Positions 1 to 5,205 of a stretch of DNA of 5,205 nucleotides are shown here, in pieces. Position numbers and translations under genes: made by a program. Every line of letters begins with the position of its first letter. The stretch's first letter is position 1. Source of the stretch: Lachnospiraceae bacterium (lineage in GTDB: Bacteria > Bacillota_A > Clostridia > Lachnospirales > Lachnospiraceae); NCBI GenBank assembly GCA_017540915.1, contig JAFYAD010000002.1:1-5205 (forward strand). The letters run 5' to 3'. The notes below the pieces were generated by a model, which saw nothing but the letters and a program-made list of their open reading frames with translations, was not told the origin of the DNA and did no database searches.

Positions 1-619
1 CACCCAGTATCCTGCACATCTTAACCTCCGCCGGAGACTCATAAGCAGGTCCTGTGAGCTGAATATATACACCTTCTTTTAAGTCGATCCCAAGATTGTA
101 TGCGCATTTTTTGATAATGAACCTGAGATCCTCATCATATATATGACTCATATCCGGAAATCTTGCACCCAGCTCGTCAATATTCGGTCCCAACAGCGGT
201 GAGGGAACAAAATCAGCGATCTGATCCTTTATCAACATGAAATCACCCGCATGGAAGCCCTGGGTTATACCGCCGCTGGCATTGGTCAAAAACAGGATCT
301 CCGCACCTAACATTTTCATGAGTCTTACCGGCAGCACCACATCACTCATGGGATAACCCTCATAGTAATGCACCCTTCCCTGCATGATCACCACCGGAAC
401 GCCCTCAACATAACCGAAGACAAAACGTCCCTTGTGCATCGGAACTGTAGAAACGGGAAAGCCCTCTATCTCATTGTATCCTATGGTCTTTACCACCTCT
501 ATCTCGTCGGCGTAATCTCCAAGACCGGAGCCGAGTATTAGCGCAACCTTCGGCACAAAATCTATCTTCGACTTCACGCTCTGTGTACATCTGAGCAATT
601 TTTCATAAATCTCATTCAT
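1..619 (-). CDS. Purine nucleoside phosphorylase (partial, C-terminus beyond window)
   Basis: Cytosolic enzyme of purine salvage. The family cleaves purine (deoxy)nucleosides with phosphate to give the free base and (deoxy)ribose-1-phosphate. The window holds the first 206 residues; trimeric PNPs are usually about 270-280, so roughly 70 are missing. Visible motifs are the phosphate-binding LGSGLGDYADEI (residues 29-40), MHKGRFVFG with His62, GRVHYYEGYP (81-90, Arg82 and His84), TNASGG (112-117) and LTGPAYESPAE (188-198), whose Glu194 matches the purine-contacting Glu201 of human PNP. These identify the PNP/MTAP trimeric family. The purine-selecting Asn lies outside the window, so a guanosine/inosine rather than methylthioadenosine substrate is inferred from overall similarity. 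The start is fixed by GGAGGG at 627-632, seven bases upstream of ATG. Upstream lie an 8-bp tandem repeat and an inverted-repeat element. The exact symbol (punA, pnp or deoD) cannot be decided. Confidence 0.93.
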   Translation of the reverse strand, partial: MNEIYEKLLRCTQSVKSKIDFVPKVALILGSGLGDYADEIEVVKTIGYNEIEGFPVSTVPMHKGRFVFGYVEGVPVVIMQGRVHYYEGYPMSDVVLPVRLMKMLGAEILFLTNASGGITQGFHAGDFMLIKDQIADFVPSPLLGPNIDELGARFPDMSHIYDEDLRFIIKKCAYNLGIDLKEGVYIQLTGPAYESPAEVKMCRILG

Positions 620-645
620 GTGTAAACCCTCCAAATAACCTGTAC

Positions 646-693
646 TGTTATTCTGTTATTCTGTTATTCTGTTATTCTGTTATTCTGTTATTC
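646..693. repeat. Six perfect tandem copies of an 8-bp repeat
   Basis: Six uninterrupted copies of TGTTATTC (GAATAACA on the coding strand of the downstream gene). The tract starts 26 bp upstream of the nucleoside phosphorylase ATG and 13 bp beyond its ribosome binding site, so it probably lies in the 5' leader or promoter-proximal region of that gene. Perfect short tandem repeats of this kind change copy number by slipped-strand mispairing. Because the tract is non-coding, a change would alter spacing or leader length rather than reading frame. Only four bases separate it from the inverted-repeat element at 698-810. Confidence 0.97.
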
Positions 694-695
694 TA
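690..695 (-). promoter_or_regulatory. Candidate -10 box for the nucleoside phosphorylase gene
   Basis: Read on the minus strand this is TAGAAT, five of six matches to TATAAT. It sits at the junction between the last 8-bp repeat and the inverted-repeat element. No convincing -35 box lies 16-18 bp upstream, inside the element's terminal repeat. If used, transcription would begin near 683 and the leader would run through the tandem repeats. A second weak candidate lies inside the element: TTGCCG (748-753) with AAGAAT (725-730) and a 17-bp spacer, each four of six matches. Neither is strong. Confidence 0.3.
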
Positions 696-697
696 TG

Positions 698-810
698 GTT
701 ACTATTCACAGCCACTTTACATACATTCTTCAGGCTCGCCCTGACATCGGCAATCTGCGAAGCCAAGCTGGCATATGCCTGTCTGTATGATATTGGCTGT
801 GAATAGTAAC
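698..810. repeat. 113-bp palindromic (MITE-like) intergenic element
   Basis: The ends 698-714 and 794-810 are perfect 17-bp inverted repeats (GTTACTATTCACAGCCA and its complement). Inside, further complementary arms follow in register: 720-725 with 784-789, and 731-735 with 777-781. These close a junction with two small hairpins, 736-739/757-760 and 762-765/769-772 (GCCA-AGC-TGGC). The whole segment can therefore fold as a branched cruciform or RNA. It begins five bases after the metallophosphoesterase stop codon and ends upstream of the nucleoside phosphorylase leader. There is no transposase, no ORF and no T-run after either arm, so it is not a standard intrinsic terminator. A clear target-site duplication is not visible; only the dinucleotide AT appears at both 695-696 and 812-813. 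A non-autonomous mobile element or a structured RNA are both possible. Confidence 0.75.
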
Positions 811-815
811 GATGA

Positions 816-1592
816 TCATGCAAGCTGTTCCATCGGTTCGGCAAATACCTCCATATCATCCAGCCTCAAAAATACCGCTCCGTTTTTCATATTGATGGGC
901 TTGATACGACCCATGGCAAGTCCGCCGTCTATGTTGATATAATTGCCTTTCTTGAAAGCATCCGGCTCCAGCGGATTCTCCGGATCCCCGCTGTATCCGC
1001 TGTAAGATAAAAGCCTCTGGACCGGAACATGCCCGGACACAAAGGTGTAATCATAATTTTCGTAGATAAAATCTCCGTGAGTGTGTGAATCCGTGCGATA
1101 TGGATTCTTCCAGACAACCTCGGAAACCTGGTCGTAGCTCATCTCACAGTACTTTTTGTCCACGCAGGCCTCGTCGTAATATGAATGTGTCAGGCAAATC
1201 TTACGGCCGGAAATCTCTAAGATCCTGATGAGATAACACTGCGACAGCCTATCGAGCAATTCTTTTCTTTCGGACAGAGGCAACTCGCAATATGCCTTGA
1301 ATGTCACCTCTCCGCCGTTGTAATGCAGCCAGATATTACTGTCCCTGCCGTAGCACTCCGGCTCGCCCTCCGGATCCACGGAATTTAACATCATGAACTC
1401 ATGATTGCCCATCAAAAGTTCCATGTTGTCTTCCGAAAATATTTTCTGCAGGATCTTTATCCCATCAGGTCCGCGATCGATCGCGTCACCAATGACATAA
1501 AGCTTGTCAGCGCCTGAAAACCCTATCCTCTCGAGCCCTCTGACAAACAGATCATACTGTCCGTGCAGATCCGACACCACATATACAGCCAT
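816..1592 (-). CDS. PPP-type metallophosphoesterase (serine/threonine protein phosphatase-like)
   Basis: A 258-residue cytosolic phosphoesterase of the calcineurin-like superfamily, closest in layout to bacterial PPP-type phosphatases such as lambda phosphatase and PrpA. It should use a dinuclear metal centre (often Mn2+) to hydrolyse phosphomonoesters. The full active-site set is present: DLHG (Asp8, His10), GDAIDRG (Asp36, Arg40), GNHE (Asn63, catalytic His64), THS (His136) and SGHVP (His188), with spacings close to lambda phosphatase. There is no signal peptide or membrane segment. The natural substrate cannot be read from sequence; phosphoprotein and diadenosine tetraphosphate are both plausible for the family. 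The start at 1592 is chosen because AGGAGG (1601-1606) sits eight bases upstream and the protein begins immediately before the DxH motif. An in-frame GTG at 1649 has no ribosome binding site and overlaps a candidate -10 region. It lies 83 bp downstream of glpK and probably has its own promoter. Confidence 0.9.
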   Translation of the reverse strand: MAVYVVSDLHGQYDLFVRGLERIGFSGADKLYVIGDAIDRGPDGIKILQKIFSEDNMELLMGNHEFMMLNSVDPEGEPECYGRDSNIWLHYNGGEVTFKAYCELPLSERKELLDRLSQCYLIRILEISGRKICLTHSYYDEACVDKKYCEMSYDQVSEVVWKNPYRTDSHTHGDFIYENYDYTFVSGHVPVQRLLSYSGYSGDPENPLEPDAFKKGNYINIDGGLAMGRIKPINMKNGAVFLRLDDMEVFAEPMEQLA

Positions 1593-1600
1593 AAACCAAT

Positions 1601-1606
1601 CCTCCT
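1601..1606 (-). promoter_or_regulatory. Ribosome binding site that sets the metallophosphoesterase start
   Basis: AGGAGG on the minus strand, eight bases before the ATG at 1592. It decides against the longer in-frame reading that would start with GTG at 1649 and add 19 residues unlike the family. Confidence 0.9.
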
Positions 1607-1639
1607 GACAGTTTCCCCGAAAAGGAAGCCTTTGATGGT

Positions 1640-1668
1640 ATTGTACCACATTTTACAACTATATGCAA
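1640..1668 (-). promoter_or_regulatory. Candidate sigma-A promoter (extended -10) for the metallophosphoesterase
   Basis: On the minus strand TTGCAT (1663-1668) is followed after 17 bp by TACAAT (1640-1645, five of six matches to TATAAT), preceded by TGG, an extended -10 motif. The -35 match is weak (three of six). Transcription would start near 1633, giving a leader of about 40 nt that opens with a 5-bp hairpin (AAAGG-loop-CCTTT, 1621-1633). It lies entirely in the 83-bp gap after glpK. No convincing terminator for glpK is seen in the gap, so read-through from glpK is also possible. Confidence 0.5.
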
Positions 1669-1675
1669 AACACAA

Positions 1676-3175
<1,500 letters not shown>

Positions 3176-3183
3176 TTATTTTG

Positions 3184-3199
3184 TCCGGTCTATACCGGA
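3184..3199 (-). promoter_or_regulatory. Hairpin/palindrome just upstream of the glpK ribosome binding site
   Basis: TCCGGT and ACCGGA form a perfect 6-bp stem around a 4-base loop, ending 17 bases before the glpK ATG and 8 bases before its G-rich ribosome binding site. There is no T-run after it on either strand, so it is not a classical terminator. It could be an operator, a processing or stability hairpin in the dehydrogenase-glpK transcript, or chance. No good promoter was found in this 67-bp gap. Confidence 0.45.
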
Positions 3200-3233
3200 T
3201 CACAGCTTTGCCACACTAAATCAGCGCTTCGTT

Positions 3234-4343
3234 TTAATCTTCAAATCCAAACTTATAAGGCAGATTCAAAGCATCCCTTACCTCGATAATATCCTTTTGA
3301 ACAGACTTGCTTAAGGGAACTCCCTTTTCCTTTCGCTCGAGCCAAACCATATATTCCTTTTCACCGGCGGTATATATCCTGTCGCATCCGGGAGCCTTCT
3401 TTGATGCGCGAAGCGCCCTGCATATGTCTCCCGCGATCTTCTTGAATGTCTCTCTTCCGCAGAAAGCATCGGGATCCACCACAAAGAAGAAATGTCCTAA
3501 ATGATACATGGCAGGCTTTCCATTCTCATCCACACCCGTCAGAGCCTTCATGAACTGCCCTCCGGCAAGAGCTGCGGACAGGATCTCTACCACTGCCGCA
3601 TATCCGTATCCCTTGTATCCGGCGAGCTCGTCTCCTATGCCACCCAGCGGTGCCAGGGCAGCCGTTCCGTCCACAAGCGCTTTCAAGATCTCCTCACTGT
3701 CAGTCATAGCCTCACCGTTTTCCGATACAACAGTTCCAGCCGGTGTGGGCTTACCTTCCCTTGCATAATACTCGATCCTGCCCCTCTGCACTATGGATGT
3801 GGCGCAATCCAGACAGAACGGAAATTCCTCATCTGTAGGAAGAGAAAATGTCAGGGGATTTGTTCCCATCATATTCTCCACACCGTAGGTCGGTGCGATG
3901 GATGGTCTGGCATTCGTACCCGTGATGCCTATCATCCCCTCTTTTGATGCCATGGTGGTCCAATATCCCGCTATGCCGTAGTGCGTGGAATTCCTGATGG
4001 CTCCGCCCGCCATACCGTATGTTTTGGCTTTGTCGATGAGCATCTCCATCATCTTATGGGCTGCCACCATCCCCATTCCGTCATGTGCATCCATCACAAC
4101 GGTGGTGGGGGTCTCCTTTACGATCTCCACATTCGTAACAGGCAACAGCGTTCCCTTTTTGATCCTATCAATATAGATGGGCTTAAAACGGTTGCATCCG
4201 TGACTCTCGATACCTCTCCTGTCCGACTCCAGCAGCACGTCTGTGCATATCTCTGCGTCCTCCTTCGGAACACCGTACCCCACAAATGCATCTGTCAGAA
4301 AATCTTTCATCTGATCCCATGAAGCATAAAAACGATCATCCAT
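3234..4343 (-). CDS. LDH2/MDH2-family NAD(P)-dependent oxidoreductase
   Basis: A 369-residue dehydrogenase of the malate/L-lactate dehydrogenase type 2 family, which is unrelated to classical LDH. Members oxidise or reduce 2-hydroxy/2-oxo acids (malate, lactate, ureidoglycolate, sulfolactate, diketogulonate, cyclic imino acids) with NAD or NADP. Diagnostic segments are SDRRGIESHG (40-49, catalytic His48), NSTHYGIAGYW (118-128), TGTNARPSIAP (141-151), MGTNPLTFSLPT (159-170), CLDCATSIVQRGRIEYYAREGK (177-198) and the cofactor-region GGIGDELAGYKGYGYAAVVEIL (234-255). GYKGYG stands where many relatives have GHKGYG. Substrate cannot be decided from sequence. The start is set by GGGAGGG (4352-4358), eight bases before ATG; an in-frame TTG at 4376 lies within a palindrome and has no ribosome binding site. 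It is first in a likely two-gene transcript with glpK and divergent from the hydrolase gene. Confidence 0.92.
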   Translation of the reverse strand: MDDRFYASWDQMKDFLTDAFVGYGVPKEDAEICTDVLLESDRRGIESHGCNRFKPIYIDRIKKGTLLPVTNVEIVKETPTTVVMDAHDGMGMVAAHKMMEMLIDKAKTYGMAGGAIRNSTHYGIAGYWTTMASKEGMIGITGTNARPSIAPTYGVENMMGTNPLTFSLPTDEEFPFCLDCATSIVQRGRIEYYAREGKPTPAGTVVSENGEAMTDSEEILKALVDGTAALAPLGGIGDELAGYKGYGYAAVVEILSAALAGGQFMKALTGVDENGKPAMYHLGHFFFVVDPDAFCGRETFKKIAGDICRALRASKKAPGCDRIYTAGEKEYMVWLERKEKGVPLSKSVQKDIIEVRDALNLPYKFGFED

Positions 4344-4351
4344 GTCTTTAA

Positions 4352-4358
4352 CCCTCCC
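4352..4358 (-). promoter_or_regulatory. Ribosome binding site that sets the dehydrogenase start
   Basis: GGGAGGG on the minus strand, eight bases from the ATG at 4343. It supports the 369-residue product over forms starting upstream at an in-frame ATG (4367) or TTG (4376). The upstream ATG would place this ribosome binding site inside the coding sequence. Confidence 0.9.
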
Positions 4359-4370
4359 GTTATTCATCGT

Positions 4371-4384
4371 GGGCAATATTGCCC
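4371..4384. promoter_or_regulatory. Perfect 14-bp palindrome, candidate operator of the dehydrogenase-glpK transcript
   Basis: GGGCAATATTGCCC reads the same on both strands. It lies between the predicted dehydrogenase transcription start (near 4394) and the ribosome binding site at 4352-4358, about +11 to +24. That position suits a dimeric repressor blocking RNA polymerase. The regulator is not recognised and no regulator gene is in the window. In RNA the same bases could form a small hairpin, but with no T-run to make a terminator. Confidence 0.55.
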
Positions 4385-4400
4385 TAAATCACTAATATTC

Positions 4401-4429
4401 ATAGTACAAAACCTTTTGTAGCAAGTCAA
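4401..4429 (-). promoter_or_regulatory. Sigma-A promoter for the dehydrogenase (and probably glpK)
   Basis: On the minus strand TTGACT (4424-4429, five of six matches to TTGACA) is separated by exactly 17 bp from TACTAT (4401-4406, four of six matches to TATAAT). Transcription would start near 4394, giving a leader of about 50 nt that contains the 14-bp palindrome. It is the best promoter in the window. Confidence 0.65.
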
Positions 4430-4447
4430 GGCGAATCATGTTACAAT
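4416..4447 (+). promoter_or_regulatory. Candidate promoter for the divergent alpha/beta hydrolase gene
   Basis: TACAAT (4442-4447, five of six matches to the -10 consensus) is preceded by TGT, giving an extended -10. A weak TTGTAG at 4416-4421 is 20 bp upstream, longer than ideal, so recognition would rest on the extended -10. The start would fall near 4454, inside a small ACAG-TTA-CTGT dyad (4448-4458). The -35 box of the opposing dehydrogenase promoter (4424-4429) lies within this promoter, so the two polymerase sites overlap. Confidence 0.5.
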
Positions 4448-4496
4448 ACAGTTACTGTGAATAAAAAGATTTAAGGTTCACCAACGGAGGTTCAAG

Positions 4497-5205
4497 ATGA
4501 AAGAAACAAGCTACATACACAATTCCGGATCCGACGGACTGCCGCTGTCCGTCTTCAGGACAGAGCCCGACGACCCGACCGATATAAAAGGCATAGTCCA
4601 GCTGGTTCATGGTATGAATGAATACAAGGAGCGCTATCTTCCATTCATAGAGTATCTGACGGATCATGGCTATATCACCGTGATACATGACCACCGCGGA
4701 CACGGACACAGTATAAAATCGGCTGATGATCTGGGATATTTTTATGAGGGCGGATACATGGCACTGGTTGAGGATATCCACGAGATCACCCTGGATATAA
4801 AGGAATATGCGCAAAAGCTCACAGGAAAAAGCGATCTTCCGCTGATACTATTCGGGCACAGCATGGGATCTTTAGCCGTCAGATGTTATATCAGACAATA
4901 CGATTCGGACATCGACAAGCTCATCGTCTGCGGCTGTCCATCATATAACCCGGCTGCAAAACCGGGACTGTTGCTGGTAAAGCTTTTCAAAAAAATAAAG
5001 GGAGAACGCAACAGGAGCATGTTCATAGCAGGTCTTGTGATGGGTTCGTACGAAAAGCGTTTTCAAAAAGAAGGCATTCCCCATTCCTGGATCAACTCCG
5101 ATCCTGGCGCAGTAAGAACCTACGGAGCAGACCCTCTGTGCAATTATCTCTTCACTCTGAACGGATTTGAAAACCTGGTACGGCTTACTATCCTCACATA
5201 CACCG
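4497..5205 (+). CDS. Serine alpha/beta hydrolase, monoacylglycerol lipase/lysophospholipase-like (partial, C-terminus beyond window)
   Basis: The first 236 residues of a serine hydrolase of the S33/PldB group (Hydrolase_4 type), whose members cleave monoacylglycerols, lysophospholipids or related esters. Full length is normally about 300-320 residues. Visible features are LVHGMNEYKERY (36-47), carrying the oxyanion-side HGM of the lipase HGxxEHxxRY pattern, DHRGHGHS (65-72) and the nucleophile elbow FGHSMGS (119-125) with catalytic Ser122. The acid and histidine of the triad should lie beyond the right edge. No signal peptide or membrane helix is seen, so a cytosolic enzyme is expected. The segment at about 155-235 corresponds to the variable cap that sets substrate choice. 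The start is fixed by CGGAGG at 4485-4490, six bases upstream of ATG. It is divergent from the dehydrogenase and glpK genes. Glycerol release by a lipase feeding glycerol kinase is an attractive but unproven link. Confidence 0.9.
   Translation, partial: MKETSYIHNSGSDGLPLSVFRTEPDDPTDIKGIVQLVHGMNEYKERYLPFIEYLTDHGYITVIHDHRGHGHSIKSADDLGYFYEGGYMALVEDIHEITLDIKEYAQKLTGKSDLPLILFGHSMGSLAVRCYIRQYDSDIDKLIVCGCPSYNPAAKPGLLLVKLFKKIKGERNRSMFIAGLVMGSYEKRFQKEGIPHSWINSDPGAVRTYGADPLCNYLFTLNGFENLVRLTILTYT

Noticed and set aside
646..693. CRISPR array
   Set aside because: The units are 8 bp and directly adjacent with no spacers.
698..810. Intrinsic terminator for the metallophosphoesterase gene
   Set aside because: The stem is long, but no T-run follows it on either strand and the loop region is large and branched. 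Some effect on transcription or mRNA ends remains possible.
1621..1633. Terminator after glpK (AAAGG-AAG-CCTTT hairpin)
   Set aside because: A five-pair, AT-rich stem with no proper T-run is too weak, and it overlaps the predicted start of the metallophosphoesterase transcript.
1593..1649. N-terminal extension of the metallophosphoesterase from GTG at 1649
   Set aside because: No ribosome binding site precedes it, it would cover the AGGAGG that serves the ATG at 1592, and family members begin just before the DxH motif.
3501..3947. 148-residue open frame on the plus strand
   Set aside because: It is antisense to the well-supported dehydrogenase, and its translation shows no domain or motif.
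4455..4463. CTGTGAATA near the hydrolase promoter, identical to part of the inverted-repeat ends at 698-810
   Set aside because: Nine shared bases in AT-rich intergenic DNA, with no second arm nearby, is likely coincidence.
4452..4814. 120-residue open frame on the minus strand
   Set aside because: It overlaps the 5' part of the hydrolase gene, which has clear lipase motifs and a good ribosome binding site. The minus-strand translation has no family features.

Overview
The window looks like chromosomal DNA of a moderate-GC Firmicute, most likely a member of the Lachnospiraceae (Clostridia). This is inferred from the style of the glycerol kinase and purine nucleoside phosphorylase proteins, frequent ATA and AGA codons, strong GGAGG-type ribosome binding sites and sigma-A-like promoters. 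No taxonomic search was possible.

Five protein genes fill most of it. Four lie on the minus strand and read leftward from about 4343: an LDH2/MDH2-family NAD(P)-dependent 2-hydroxyacid dehydrogenase (3234-4343), glycerol kinase glpK (1676-3166), a PPP-type metallophosphoesterase (816-1592) and the N-terminal three quarters of a purine nucleoside phosphorylase, cut by the left edge (1-619). One gene is divergent on the plus strand: the first 236 residues of a serine alpha/beta hydrolase of the monoacylglycerol lipase/lysophospholipase type (4497 onward), cut by the right edge.

The dehydrogenase and glpK are 67 bp apart and are probably co-transcribed from a good sigma-A-type promoter at 4401-4429. 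That promoter overlaps the divergent promoter of the hydrolase gene. A perfect 14-bp palindrome between the dehydrogenase promoter and its ribosome binding site is a likely operator. The metallophosphoesterase has its own candidate extended -10 promoter. A lipase releasing glycerol from acylglycerols, next to a kinase that phosphorylates glycerol, makes metabolic sense, but the functional link is inference. The phosphatase and nucleoside phosphorylase show no obvious link to it.

The least ordinary stretch is the 196-bp gap between the metallophosphoesterase and the nucleoside phosphorylase (620-815). It holds a compact inverted-repeat element of about 113 bp with perfect 17-bp ends and internal hairpins (698-810). 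Almost touching it are six perfect copies of an 8-bp tandem repeat (646-693), in the leader region of the nucleoside phosphorylase gene. Together they look like a MITE-like or structured-RNA element with a potentially length-variable leader. Apart from these sites the window is ordinary metabolic sequence. I see no CRISPR array, tRNA, rRNA, transposase gene or new multi-gene system.
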